This document shows, piece after piece, positions 33,885 to 42,050 of a stretch of DNA of 46,343 bases; the stretch's first letter is position 1; every line of letters begins with the position of its first letter. Below the pieces are notes generated by a model. It did no database searches. It saw nothing but the letters and a program-made list of their open reading frames with translations, and was not told the origin of the DNA. The DNA lies in contig JAIKVV010000099.1 in NCBI GenBank assembly GCA_024685385.1, positions 1 to 46,343 on the forward strand, in the 5' to 3' direction. The position numbers and the translations under genes were made by a program. The stretch comes from Saccharofermentans sp. Lineage in GTDB: Bacteria; Bacillota; Clostridia; Saccharofermentanales; Saccharofermentanaceae.

Positions 33885-36323
33885 TTATTTCTCCTTAACG
33901 ACGCCCGTGTACTTCTTGGCAGGTCTTACAACCAGGAAGATGAGTCCAGCAAGGACTAAGACTGCAAAGATCAGTCCGATGACATTTGCGGCACCGGTGA
34001 AGAGGAGACCGAACTGGTAAACGATCAGGGAGAGTGCATAAGCGAATACACACTGATATCCGATCGCAAACCATGTCCACTTCGCTGAGTTCATCTCACG
34101 CTTGATGGCACCGATGGCAGCAAAGCAAGGTGCGCAGAGGAGGTTGAAGATCAGGAATGAGAAACCTGCAAGTGCGGAAAGTCCTTCGAAATCCAATACA
34201 CCGAATACGCCTACGACTTCTTCCTTTGCAACAAGACCCATGATCGTTGCGATGGTTGCCTTGATGTTTGCAAAGCCCAGAGGAGCGAAGATCCAGCTGA
34301 TGGCATTACCGATTATGCCGAGCACGGAAGATTCAAGTTCCATATCAGGATCGAATCCGAATCCTGCTTCCGTATTACCCAGGACGGATCCGAGCCAGAT
34401 AACGATGGAAGAGATAAGGATTATGGTTCCTGCCTTCTTAATGAAGGACCAGCCTCTCTCCCACATGGACCTTAAGAGGTTGCCGATCGTAGGAAGGTGA
34501 TATGCAGGCAGCTCCATGACGAAGGGAGCGGGGTCTCCTGCGAACATCTTAGTCTTCTTGAGAAGGATACCGGAAACGATGACTGCCGCAACTCCGATGA
34601 AATATGCGACGGGAGCAACCCAAGCTCCGTTACCGAGTGTGTGACGGAAAAGAGCTGATGTGATAAGGGCAATAATGGGAAGCTTTGCTCCGCAAGGAAT
34701 GAAGGTCGTTGTCATGATGGTCATCCTGCGGTCGCGCTGACTCTCGATGGTCCTCGATGCCATGATGCCCGGAACACCGCAGCCCGAAGATACGAGCATG
34801 GGGATGAATGATTTACCGGAAAGACCGAACCTTCTGAAGATACGGTCGAGTACGAAAGCGACTCTTGCCATGTATCCGCAGGATTCAAGGAATGCAAGGA
34901 GGAAGAAGAGAACGAGCATCTGGGGAACGAAGCCCAATACTGCACCGACGCCTCCGATGATACCGTCTACTACGAGACCTGTTACGAACTCGTTTGCGCC
35001 GATCTTCTCAAGACCTTTGCTTACGAGATCAGGGATGCTGGGTACGAAGACAGCGCCTTCTGCTTCATCCATGCCGGGCGCCGTGAACTCGCCGTTCTCA
35101 TCCAGTGCACCGGATTCGGTAAGGGCTCCCGCCAGATCGAATCCGTTCTCATCGAACTCGTCTGCATAGAAACCGAAATCTTCTTCGAATGCGCCGAAAT
35201 CAGCATCTTCAAAGTCACCCTGAAGATTCTCGGCACCCGTTATGTCAGCATCTGCTGCCTTATCGATGATCGCTTTGACGTCATCCGTAAATACGGACTC
35301 GCCTGCCCATTCATCAACCATCTCATCGTACTTGGCTCTGCCGATACCAAACAGATACCAGCCGTCACCGAAGATCTGATCGTTGGTGAAATCCGTTGCG
35401 GTTGCGCCGAAGCCCGTCATCGCGATGGAATATACCAGATACATGATGATCGCGAAGATCGGGAGAGCCAGGATCCTGTTCGTCAGGACCTTATCGATCT
35501 TGTCGGATACGGATGCCTTAACGGCTGACTTCTTCTTGTAGCAGCTCTTGATGATGGATCCGATGTAGATATATCTCTCATTCGTGATGATGGATTCTGC
35601 ATCGTCATCAAGTTCCTTTTCTGCTGCAGCGATGTCCTTTTCGATATGGTCGATCTTCTCTTTGGAAAGACCCAGTTTTTCGATTACTTTCTCGTCTCTT
35701 TCGAAAAGCTTGATCGCATACCATCTCTGCTTGTCTTCATTCATGTCATGGAGACAATATTCTTCGATGTGAGCAAGAGCATGCTCAACGGGACCGGAGA
35801 ATGTATGAGGAGGAAGAGTCTTTGTCTCTTCTGCTGCCTTGATCGCGGCTTCAGCCGCCTCCATAATGCCCGTGCCCTTGAGAGCCGAGATGGCAACTGC
35901 CTTGCAGCCCATCTGCTGCGAGAGCATGTCGAGATCGATCTTGTCGCCGTTCTTGTTAACAAGGTCGATCATGTTTACTGCCATTACTACGGGGATACCG
36001 AGTTCGGTGAGCTGTGTCGTAAGATAGAGGTTACGCTCCAGGTTCATGCCGTCAACGATGTTGAGGATGACATCCGGATTCTCGTCGATGAGATAGTTAC
36101 GTGCTACGACTTCCTCCAGTGTATAGGGAGAAAGCGAATAGATACCGGGAAGGTCAGTGATCGTAACACCGTCATGCTTCTTGAGCTTGCCTTCCTTCTT
36201 TTCTACAGTTACGCCCGGCCAGTTGCCGACGAACTGATTGGAACCCGTAAGCGCGTTAAAGAGGGTCGTCTTACCGCTGTTCGGGTTACCCGCTAATGCG
36301 ATCTTGATCTTTGAATCTGCCAT
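33885..36323 (-). CDS. feoB: Ferrous iron transporter FeoB
   Basis: The 812-residue protein imports Fe(II). The N-terminal G domain has G1 GNPNSGKTT (12-20), the Thr-containing G2 loop PGVTVEKKEG, G3 DLPG (57-60), G4 NMID (117-120) and a G5-like SALKG. It is followed by a helical domain and a polytopic membrane part with the Gate motifs, including SSGCGVPGIMASRTIE. Between the first and second membrane segments, at about 331-425, is a strongly acidic insert of roughly 90 residues (about 28 Asp/Glu against two Lys), making the protein longer than most FeoBs. AAAGGAG precedes the ATG. It is cotranscribed with two feoA genes under operators I-K. Confidence 0.97.
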   Translation of the reverse strand: MADSKIKIALAGNPNSGKTTLFNALTGSNQFVGNWPGVTVEKKEGKLKKHDGVTITDLPGIYSLSPYTLEEVVARNYLIDENPDVILNIVDGMNLERNLYLTTQLTELGIPVVMAVNMIDLVNKNGDKIDLDMLSQQMGCKAVAISALKGTGIMEAAEAAIKAAEETKTLPPHTFSGPVEHALAHIEEYCLHDMNEDKQRWYAIKLFERDEKVIEKLGLSKEKIDHIEKDIAAAEKELDDDAESIITNERYIYIGSIIKSCYKKKSAVKASVSDKIDKVLTNRILALPIFAIIMYLVYSIAMTGFGATATDFTNDQIFGDGWYLFGIGRAKYDEMVDEWAGESVFTDDVKAIIDKAADADITGAENLQGDFEDADFGAFEEDFGFYADEFDENGFDLAGALTESGALDENGEFTAPGMDEAEGAVFVPSIPDLVSKGLEKIGANEFVTGLVVDGIIGGVGAVLGFVPQMLVLFFLLAFLESCGYMARVAFVLDRIFRRFGLSGKSFIPMLVSSGCGVPGIMASRTIESQRDRRMTIMTTTFIPCGAKLPIIALITSALFRHTLGNGAWVAPVAYFIGVAAVIVSGILLKKTKMFAGDPAPFVMELPAYHLPTIGNLLRSMWERGWSFIKKAGTIILISSIVIWLGSVLGNTEAGFGFDPDMELESSVLGIIGNAISWIFAPLGFANIKATIATIMGLVAKEEVVGVFGVLDFEGLSALAGFSFLIFNLLCAPCFAAIGAIKREMNSAKWTWFAIGYQCVFAYALSLIVYQFGLLFTGAANVIGLIFAVLVLAGLIFLVVRPAKKYTGVVKEK

Positions 36324-36337
36324 TATCTTATGCTCCT

Positions 36338-36559
36338 TTACTCAACTTCTACCATCTCGGCATCGTTCTTACGAAGCGAGAGCTCATAGCCTCTTACCGT
36401 GATCTCTACGGGATCGCCCAGAGGGGCTACCTTACGGACATAGATCTCTACACCCTTGGTGATTCCCATGTCCATGATCCTGCGCTTTACCGCGCCTTCT
36501 CCGTTGAGCTTGACGACTTTGACAGTCTCACCCACTTTTACTTCTCGCAATGTCTTCAC
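36338..36559 (-). CDS. feoA: FeoA-domain protein
   Basis: A 73-residue SH3-like FeoA protein, starting with GTG after GGAGGAG. The pattern KRRIMDMGITKGVEIYVRKVAPLGDPVEI and GYELSLRKNDA is the standard FeoA signature. FeoA assists FeoB, presumably by contact with its cytoplasmic domain. It is the second of two feoA genes, 14 bases before feoB, and is the more typical of the two. Confidence 0.95.
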   Translation of the reverse strand: MKTLREVKVGETVKVVKLNGEGAVKRRIMDMGITKGVEIYVRKVAPLGDPVEITVRGYELSLRKNDAEMVEVE

Positions 36560-36570
36560 TTTTGCTCCTC

Positions 36571-36783
36571 CTATATCATTATTTTTTTTGCTAATTCACT
36601 GCTGACAGCTACACGGCTTTCCTTAACCTTCACTATCAGATTGTCGCCGATCGAGTTAACTACGCTGATCTCTCCTCCGACCGTAAATCCCATATCCTCA
36701 AGGTGTTTCTTTATATCGGGACTTCCGCCGATCTTCTTTATGATCTGGATCTGCCCTATGTCCGCATAAACGAGAGGCATCAT
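36571..36783 (-). CDS. FeoA-domain protein, first and divergent copy
   Basis: A 70-residue FeoA-like protein. KKHLEDMGFTVGGEISVVNSI and VKVKESRVAVSSELAKKI match the fold, but the usual GDP turn before the last strands is replaced by GDN. Tandem, unequal feoA genes before feoB are common in Clostridia and may make a hetero-oligomer. AAAGGAG lies before two adjacent ATG codons. It is the first gene of the operon; operator I lies 18 bases upstream in the leader, and J and K follow at the promoter. Confidence 0.92.
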   Translation of the reverse strand: MMPLVYADIGQIQIIKKIGGSPDIKKHLEDMGFTVGGEISVVNSIGDNLIVKVKESRVAVSSELAKKIMI

Positions 36784-36801
36784 AAACTCACTCCTTTTAT
36801 A

Positions 36802-36817
36802 GTTAGCACGTGCTAAC
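36802..36817. promoter_or_regulatory. Palindromic operator I (perfect)
   Basis: GTTAGCACGTGCTAAC is fully self-complementary, the only copy with a symmetric centre. It lies in the feo leader, 18 bases before the first ATG. Confidence 0.85.
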
Positions 36818-36836
36818 TCTTTGAATAAATAAAATA

Positions 36837-36852
36837 GTTAGTCTTCGCTAAC
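36837..36852. promoter_or_regulatory. Palindromic operator J, one mismatch
   Basis: On the plus strand GTTAGTcttcGCTAAC. It starts eight bases after the feo -10 box on the minus strand, at about +2, the same position as at eno and the methyltransferase operon. Confidence 0.75.
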
Positions 36853-36860
36853 CGTTTACA

Positions 36861-36889
36861 AGTATAGTAAGCAATTGCTAACGAGTCAA
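36861..36889 (-). promoter_or_regulatory. feo promoter with operator K in the spacer
   Basis: On the minus strand TTGACT (36884-36889) and TATACT (36861-36866) are separated by 17 bases. Operator K (36867-36882; GTAAGCaattGCTAAC on the plus strand, one mismatch) fills this spacer almost exactly, so binding must exclude RNA polymerase. Confidence 0.85.
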
Positions 36890-36922
36890 GCCGTTTTTTA
36901 TAGGAAATCACTGATTTTTCTA

Positions 36923-36951
36923 TTGAATTGTTTTCGTTTTTTTGGTAAGTT
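36923..36951 (+). promoter_or_regulatory. Promoter of the feo-linked DtxR gene
   Basis: TTGAAT (36923-36928), 17-base spacer rich in T, TAAGTT (36946-36951). The -10 lies inside palindrome L, which argues for autoregulation. Confidence 0.65.
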
Positions 36952-36965
36952 AGTGCTAACTTACC
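36944..36965. promoter_or_regulatory. Palindrome L, DtxR-box-like
   Basis: Ten-base arms GGTAAGTTAG and CTAACTTACC around TG. The spacing and arms resemble the classic DtxR/IdeR box (arms TTAGGTTAG and CTAACCTAA) more than the GTTAGC-N4-GCTAAC sites do. It is 16 bases before the regulator's start codon. Confidence 0.8.
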
Positions 36966-36981
36966 TAAGGGGGATAGTGAT

Positions 36982-37353
36982 ATGGCGATATTGGAGTCCG
37001 GCGAGATGTATGTCGAGACCATATATATCCTGTCATTGGAATCTGACAAGGTCAGAGCAAAAGACATATGTGATTTTCTGGGATTTACGAGGCCCTCCGT
37101 CAGCAGGGCGATCTTTTCGCTTAAAGAAAAAGGCCTGGTCAGGAAAGATACTAATGGCAACATCAAACTGACCGAAGGCGGGATCATCCTTGCCAAGCAT
37201 ATTCATGGGCGCGTAGGGCTCCTGAAGGACCTCTTAACGGAACTCGGAGTGGATGAGGAACTTGCAGCTCAGGATGCTTCCCGCATCGTCCGCTTCATAA
37301 GCGACGAGACATTTGACAAGATCAAGGATCACGTAAACGGCAATAAGCGGTGA
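36982..37353 (+). CDS. DtxR/MntR-family metal-dependent regulator (copy 2)
   Basis: A 123-residue DtxR-family protein: MAILESGEMYVETIYILS, recognition helix region FTRPSVSRAIFSLKEKGLV, then GRVGLLKDLLTELGVDEELAAQDASRIVRFIS. It is the short form without an SH3-like domain. Family members bind Fe(II) or Mn(II) and then repress uptake genes. It is divergent from feoA-feoA-feoB, and its promoter overlaps palindrome L, so it is the best candidate for the protein that binds the recurring palindromes. Compared with copy 1 at 15302 it has Ala rather than Cys in the ExDA(C/S) stretch, so metal preference may differ. GGGGGA precedes the ATG. Confidence 0.93.
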   Translation: MAILESGEMYVETIYILSLESDKVRAKDICDFLGFTRPSVSRAIFSLKEKGLVRKDTNGNIKLTEGGIILAKHIHGRVGLLKDLLTELGVDEELAAQDASRIVRFISDETFDKIKDHVNGNKR

Positions 37354-37413
37354 CTTCACCCAATAAATATCCCGTAAAGAAGCAGATTCGGCTTTTCGGC
37401 AAGGGCTCAATCC

Positions 37414-37442
37414 TTGAAAGAAAGGGCAAAAAGTGGTATTAA
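37414..37442 (+). promoter_or_regulatory. Promoter of the MATE gene
   Basis: TTGAAA (37414-37419), 17-base spacer, TATTAA (37437-37442). A small GCGCA/TGCGC hairpin follows near 37454-37467 in the short leader. Confidence 0.6.
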
Positions 37443-37488
37443 ATTACCTTGTGCGCATTAGTTGCGCGGATCTTTTGTCTTATCAGGG

Positions 37489-38844
37489 ATGAACATGAAA
37501 AAATACGCATCACAATATGACATGATGACAAAGCAGTCGGTACCGGGACTTATCGTCAAGCTCGGCATTCCGACTACTATCAGCATGTTCATCACGAGCC
37601 TTTATAACATGGCCGATTCATATTTCGTCGGCCAGATCAACACGTCGGCGAGCGGCGCCACGGGCGTAGTCTTAGGCTTGATGGCTATCCTCCAGGCGAT
37701 CGGCTTCATGTTCGGACACGGCACGGGCAGCGTCATAAGCAGGAAGCTCGGACAAAAGGAAGTCGAGGACGCAAGACGCTTCTCTTCTACCGGCTTTTAT
37801 CTGGCTCTGGCTTCGGGCGGCGTTCTCATGATCTTAGGGATCTTACTCCTTGAACCTCTCATGTATCTTCTCGGAAGCACCCCCACGATCCTCCCCTACG
37901 CCAAGACATATGCTCTTTGCATCCTCTGTGCGGCTCCCGCCATGATATCGAGCTGCGTCATGAACATAATCCTCCGTTACGAAGGAAGAGCGATGTTTGC
38001 CATGATCGGCCTTACTTCGGGCGGTATCCTCAACATCTTCCTGGATGCGCTCTTCATGCAGAAGCTCGGCATGGGTATCCTGGGCGCAGGCCTTGCAACT
38101 GCAATATCCCAGCATGTCTCATGGTTTGTCCTTCTTACAATGTTCATCTTGCGCAAGACCCAGACTTCTCTTGCCGCAAGATATATCACTTTGAAGTGGA
38201 GGACGATCTGGGAGATCATATCGACCGGACTTCCGAGCCTTGCAAGACAGGGTCTTGCCAGCATCTCCACCATGCTCCTCAACAACGCCGCAGGCGTTTA
38301 TGGCGATGCAGCGATCGCCGCCATGAGCATCGTCAACAGGATCAGTATGTTTGTATTCAGCTGTGCGCTCGGCATAGGACAGGGTTTCCAGCCCGTCGCA
38401 GGCTTCAACTACGGAGCCAAAAAGTATTCAAGAGTCAAGGAAGGCTTTATCTTCACTCTCTCGCTCGGAACTGCTTTGCTGGGACTTGCATCTCTTGCCG
38501 TATATTTCAACGCCGGATCATTCATACAGATATTCAGGAACGACCCTGATGTAATAAATATCGGTATTCCCGCTCTGCACGCCCAGTGCATCGCGCTCTT
38601 CTTCGTTCCTTTCCAGGTCTGCAACAACATGATGTTCCAGAGCATCGGATATAAGTTCAACGCTACTTTCCTTTCAACCTTAAGGAACGGCGTTTACTTC
38701 ATACCGATCCTTCTTATCTTCAGCTATGTCTTCGGTCTTGCAGGCATTCAGACAGCGCAGGCAGTAGCAGACATAATGACCTGCTTCACCTGCATACCTT
38801 TCTGCATTAACTTTTTTGCGAAATTACCGAAAGACGGAACCTGA
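37489..38844 (+). CDS. MATE-family efflux transporter
   Basis: A membrane protein of about 451 residues with 12 predicted helices and the MATE layout: PGLIVKLGIPTTISMFITSLYNMADSYFVGQ at the N-terminus, repeated pseudo-symmetrically around residue 240 (IISTGLPSLARQG), and GQGFQPVAGFNYGAKKY. It exports organic cations or drugs using Na+ or H+. ATG codons at 37489 and 37495 are both possible; the ribosome site (AGGG) is weak. A promoter with a 17-base spacer lies upstream. It is monocistronic and converges on the sugar kinase. No specific substrate can be assigned. Confidence 0.9.
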   Translation: MNMKKYASQYDMMTKQSVPGLIVKLGIPTTISMFITSLYNMADSYFVGQINTSASGATGVVLGLMAILQAIGFMFGHGTGSVISRKLGQKEVEDARRFSSTGFYLALASGGVLMILGILLLEPLMYLLGSTPTILPYAKTYALCILCAAPAMISSCVMNIILRYEGRAMFAMIGLTSGGILNIFLDALFMQKLGMGILGAGLATAISQHVSWFVLLTMFILRKTQTSLAARYITLKWRTIWEIISTGLPSLARQGLASISTMLLNNAAGVYGDAAIAAMSIVNRISMFVFSCALGIGQGFQPVAGFNYGAKKYSRVKEGFIFTLSLGTALLGLASLAVYFNAGSFIQIFRNDPDVINIGIPALHAQCIALFFVPFQVCNNMMFQSIGYKFNATFLSTLRNGVYFIPILLIFSYVFGLAGIQTAQAVADIMTCFTCIPFCINFFAKLPKDGT

Positions 38845-38856
38845 TCTTAACTTCCG

Positions 38857-39813
38857 TCAAAGATCTTCAGCCTTGGGATAGGACGGGATCGCGCCCTTTT
38901 TCTGCACGCTTAAAGCGCAATACCTGACTGCAAAATCCGTTGCTTTCTTTAAGTCTTCACTGCTTATATCATCCAGATTGCTGTCATCGTAGCCCAGTTC
39001 CCTGATCTTCCAGAGGAAAGAGCCTATCGATGCATCGCCTGCGCCGGTGCTATCAACAGCCACGACTTCCGGCGCCTTGGAATATACGCTGCACGAAGGC
39101 GTAAAAGCTTTCATGCCTTCGGCACCGCAGGTATAAAGGACCAGTCTTATCCCTTTCGAAAAGAGCCCCGGCAGAGCCTTATCTATATCTTTCTCATCCA
39201 TTATGAATTCCAGTTCGTCGTCAGATATCTTAAGGATATCCGCGAGAGGAATGAATTCATCTACGGCCTGTCTCAGTTTATCCTTATCGTCCCAGAGCAT
39301 GAAGCGCAGGTTCGGATCAAAACTTATTATCGCACCCCTGTCCTTTGCAAGCCTTATCGCTCCCCTGTGGGCATCTTTCATTGGAAAATCACCCAAAGAA
39401 ACGCTGCAGAAATGAAGAGCAAAGATGTCTTCAAATGCAGCCGGATCCAGCTGATCCGGGCGATAGAGCATATCTGCGGAAGGTTTCCTGTAGAAAGAGA
39501 AAGTCCTGTTGCCGTCAGATGCAAGACTTACAAAAGCCAATGCCGTGTTGGCCTTGTCCGTGAGAGCAACAAATGAAGTATCGATCCCTGTTTCATTCAG
39601 GGTGTTCAAGATCTTATGTCCGAAAGGATCGTCCCCCAACTGTGTCAGGAAGACCGACTCCCCGCCGAGCCTTGCAAATACCGCGCAGACATTGGCAGGC
39701 GCCCCTCCGACTGCCGGGAAAAAGGAATCAACCTCAGCGAAGGAGCATCCCGTCCCGGACGGTATAAAATCGATCAGGGCTTCCCCTATCGCAACGAGTC
39801 TGCCTTTTGTCAT
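38857..39813 (-). CDS. PfkB-family carbohydrate kinase, probably fructokinase
   Basis: A protein of about 318 residues that opens with LVAIGEALIDFIPSG and has the N-terminal substrate region VGGAPANVCAVFARLGG and the C-terminal PfkB signature DSTGAGDASIGSFLW, with the catalytic Asp. The overall pattern is that of bacterial fructokinases (ScrK/Fructokinase II). It phosphorylates a hexose, most likely fructose, with ATP. GGGAGG is seven bases before the ATG at 39813; an earlier ATG at 39819 is too close to it. No transporter or sucrase gene is nearby. It ends 12 bases from the convergent MATE gene. Confidence 0.88.
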   Translation of the reverse strand: MTKGRLVAIGEALIDFIPSGTGCSFAEVDSFFPAVGGAPANVCAVFARLGGESVFLTQLGDDPFGHKILNTLNETGIDTSFVALTDKANTALAFVSLASDGNRTFSFYRKPSADMLYRPDQLDPAAFEDIFALHFCSVSLGDFPMKDAHRGAIRLAKDRGAIISFDPNLRFMLWDDKDKLRQAVDEFIPLADILKISDDELEFIMDEKDIDKALPGLFSKGIRLVLYTCGAEGMKAFTPSCSVYSKAPEVVAVDSTGAGDASIGSFLWKIRELGYDDSNLDDISSEDLKKATDFAVRYCALSVQKKGAIPSYPKAEDL

Positions 39814-39920
39814 GCTCATGCCTCCCGCTGATGTAATCTTCTGATTCTGATTATACGCCTTCCCGAAGGAGATCTTTTCGCAAAAAAGAACTTTCCCTCT
39901 CCAAGAGCCGTTTTATGTTG

Positions 39921-39973
39921 TATAATGAAAGTCTGACTACACGATGTAAACTATCGGGGGATAAGCAGTCAGA
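39921..39973 (+). other. TATAAT box and structured leader before TetR gene
   Basis: TATAAT at 39921-39926 (no clear -35). Just downstream TCTGACT (39932-39938) can pair with AGTCAGA (39967-39973), and CGAT/ATCG nests inside. This may be an operator or an RNA leader of the TetR gene at 40030, whose leader would be about 100 bases long. Confidence 0.4.
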
Positions 39974-40029
39974 AAACGGTATCTTACAGCAGCAGACTTA
40001 AGGGTATTTTCTTACAGGGGGATAATGCC

Positions 40030-40605
40030 GTGGAACAGAACAAGAACGACAGAAGAACGCAGAGGACCGAGCGCGCCCTGAGGGACGGCCTGGCAGAGCT
40101 TCTGATAGAAAAAGAGCTTTCCAAGATAACAGTCCGCGAGATCACGGACAAAGCAGACGTCAACCGTGTAACCTTTTATAAGCACTATCTGGATGTCTAC
40201 GATCTGTATGAACAGATCGAAAAAGAGATCCTGGTCGATCTTGGTCTGATCGTGCTGGAATATGGCGAGATATCGACTGCAGAGATCTTCAAGCACCTGC
40301 TGGATTATGTTGACAACAACCGCACCCTCTTTAAGATGGTCTTCTCTCCCAACACGACATCTGCCCTGATAGAGAAGGTCGCAGGTCTTATCGAAGGCAT
40401 ATCCCGCAAGGTACTGGCGGAAAAATACCATGTCGACATCAGCAAGAACAACATAGATTACTTAAACTACTACCGCGCTCACGGCGCGATCGCAATAATC
40501 GACAAATGGGTCATGGAAGACTTCGTTTTGCCGAAAGAAGAAGTCGTCAAGACAGTTTCAGAGCTGGATGCCCACGTCGGAGCCTATATCCACTCCGTTA
40601 TCTGA
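40030..40605 (+). CDS. TetR/AcrR-family regulator
   Basis: A 191-residue protein with GTG start after AGGGGG. The helix-turn-helix is TERALRDGLAELLIEKELSKI, with ITDKADVNRVTFYKHYLDVYDL, the pattern of the TetR subgroup near DhaS whose C-terminal domain is TetR_C_8-like (YLNYYRAHGAIAIIDKWV). Its target is not evident: it is divergent from the sugar kinase, with a 216-base gap, and convergent with queF. The inverted repeats at 39932-39973 may be its own operator. Confidence 0.87.
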   Translation: MEQNKNDRRTQRTERALRDGLAELLIEKELSKITVREITDKADVNRVTFYKHYLDVYDLYEQIEKEILVDLGLIVLEYGEISTAEIFKHLLDYVDNNRTLFKMVFSPNTTSALIEKVAGLIEGISRKVLAEKYHVDISKNNIDYLNYYRAHGAIAIIDKWVMEDFVLPKEEVVKTVSELDAHVGAYIHSVI

Positions 40606-40613
40606 CGTTTTTC

Positions 40614-41096
40614 TTACCTGTTATCCACTTTCTCAGGATACATGTCATGATTTGCAAGGCGGTCCGCTGCGACCTGTTCCCAGCGCGTTCCGGGCTTGCC
40701 ATAATTGCAGTAGGGATCTATCGAGATGCCTCCCCTGGGCGTAAACTTGCCCCAGACTTCTATATACTTGGGATCCATGAGCTTTATAAGATCCTTCATT
40801 ATCATGTTCACGCAGTCCTCATGGAAATCACCGTGGTTGCGGAATGAAAACAGGTAGAGCTTCAAAGACTTGCTTTCCACCATCTTAACGTCAGGCACGT
40901 AGCTTATGGTTATCGTGGCAAAGTCAGGCTGACCCGTTATGGGGCAAAGAGACGTGAATTCGGGACAGTTGAACTTGACGAAATAGTCGTTCTCCTGATG
41001 CTTGTTGGTAAAAGTCTCAAGGATAGAAGGATCGTAATCCGTCTTATATTCCGTTCCGGATGAGCCGAGCTTTGTAAGGTCTTCTCTTTCTCTCAT
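40614..41096 (-). CDS. queF: NADPH-dependent 7-cyano-7-deazaguanine reductase
   Basis: A 160-residue unimodular QueF that reduces preQ0 to preQ1, the last step before insertion of the base into tRNA for queuosine. The nucleophile Cys51 is in [14 protein letters not shown] with Asp58, the QueF motif ESKSLK is at 74-79, and FHED (91-94) binds the substrate. It follows the queuosine-precursor transporter gene by 16 bases. The rest of the queC/D/E pathway is not in the window; the transporter suggests that precursor is salvaged. Confidence 0.96.
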   Translation of the reverse strand: MREREDLTKLGSSGTEYKTDYDPSILETFTNKHQENDYFVKFNCPEFTSLCPITGQPDFATITISYVPDVKMVESKSLKLYLFSFRNHGDFHEDCVNMIMKDLIKLMDPKYIEVWGKFTPRGGISIDPYCNYGKPGTRWEQVAADRLANHDMYPEKVDNR

Positions 41097-41112
41097 GATG
41101 CTGCCTCCTTTA

Positions 41113-41793
41113 TCATCCCTTGATGATATTGTACTTTATGCCCTCATCGAATGTATCGATGCCTTCCTTCTCCTTGATGAACTTAACGACCGCATATGTA
41201 ACCGGCGTAAAGATTATCTCATATAAGACCTTGAACAGATACTGGAACAGGATCATCTTGAGGACGACGGAATTTTCCATCGTGCCCCAGAAAGAGATGA
41301 CGATGAAGATCACGGAGTCGAAACCCTCGCCGATCAAGGTGGACGTGATCGTACGCAGCCATAATTTCTTGCCGCCGGTTACGACCTTGAGTTTTGATAA
41401 GATCATGGAATTGGAAAACTCGCCGAAAAGATATCCTGCAAAAGATGCTATTGCCACGCGGGGCGTTGTTCCCAAAACCTGGGCATATGCTTCCTGACCT
41501 TCCCAGTAACCGGGATGAGGGAGTGCGATCGTCGCAAGGTATATCAGCACTGCAAAGAAGCTCATCGCAAAACCTGCCCAGATTATCATCCTGGCCTTCT
41601 TGAAGCCGTAGACCTCGGTAAATACGTCACCCAGGATATATGTGATCGGGAAAAGGATAACTGCCGCAGGCAGCGTAATGTCCTGAGTCACTGCCCACAT
41701 CTTGCCCGCGATAAGGTTCGACAGCAGAAGGCATGCAACAAAGATAATGCCTATCAGCATATAAAGCCTGGATACCTGTTTTGATTCATTCAT
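41113..41793 (-). CDS. Queuosine precursor transporter (YhhQ/VUT family)
   Basis: A 226-residue membrane protein with about six helices. [20 protein letters not shown] near residue 50 and the [13 protein letters not shown], then [10 protein letters not shown] motifs are diagnostic of the YhhQ family (DUF165), which imports preQ0/preQ1. It is transcribed with queF. The roughly 155-base leader upstream contains hairpins and a terminator, so expression is probably controlled by transcription attenuation. GAGG lies before the ATG. Confidence 0.93.
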   Translation of the reverse strand: MNESKQVSRLYMLIGIIFVACLLLSNLIAGKMWAVTQDITLPAAVILFPITYILGDVFTEVYGFKKARMIIWAGFAMSFFAVLIYLATIALPHPGYWEGQEAYAQVLGTTPRVAIASFAGYLFGEFSNSMILSKLKVVTGGKKLWLRTITSTLIGEGFDSVIFIVISFWGTMENSVVLKMILFQYLFKVLYEIIFTPVTYAVVKFIKEKEGIDTFDEGIKYNIIKG

Positions 41794-41846
41794 ATTAATT
41801 CCTCACATCTTAAAGGACCCATAAACATGTCCTCTTTGCAAGGAAA

Positions 41847-41924
41847 CAAAAAGGCGTCGAAACCGGCGCCTGTAATCGATACAAAGATCATGTATTACAG
41901 TCCTGGTTTTGTTTAACGACAGGA
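41847..41924 (-). promoter_or_regulatory. Attenuator-like leader of the queuosine operon (possible preQ1 riboswitch)
   Basis: On the minus strand the leader contains, in order: hairpin TCCTG/CAGGA (41920-41924 with 41901-41905); a longer hairpin CTGTAAT/ATTACAG (ends 41870-41900); and a terminator AGGCG/CGCCT (41867-41871 with 41852-41856) followed by TTTTTG at 41846-41851. The third hairpin shares bases with the second. An intrinsic terminator ahead of a queuosine transporter is the classic layout of a preQ1 riboswitch, but I cannot match any of the known aptamer classes by eye. Confidence 0.5.
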
Positions 41925-41958
41925 TGGCACTAACGAACTGTCGGCTATCAGCAAGAGA

Positions 41959-41986
41959 ACTATATCATCTTATGCCCAAAAGTCAA
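41959..41986 (-). promoter_or_regulatory. Promoter of the queuosine operon
   Basis: On the minus strand TTGACT (41981-41986), spacer of 16 bases, TATAGT (41959-41964). Transcription would begin near 41952, giving a leader of about 155 bases. Confidence 0.7.
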
Positions 41987-41989
41987 GCG

Positions 41990-42019
41990 TTGGGGCGTTT
42001 TTACGAAAAATGATATACT
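41990..42019 (+). promoter_or_regulatory. Promoter of the YitT-family gene
   Basis: TTGGGG (41990-41995), 18-base spacer, TGATATACT with the -10 hexamer at 42014-42019 and an extended-10 TG. It lies back to back with the queuosine operon promoter. Confidence 0.6.
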
Positions 42020-42050
42020 AATGAAAATCCATTTTAAGGGGATGATGTAC

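Noticed and set aside
36813..37196. 127-codon minus-strand frame across the feo-dtxR intergenic region
   Set aside because: It runs through the operators and antisense to the DtxR gene, with no ribosome site.
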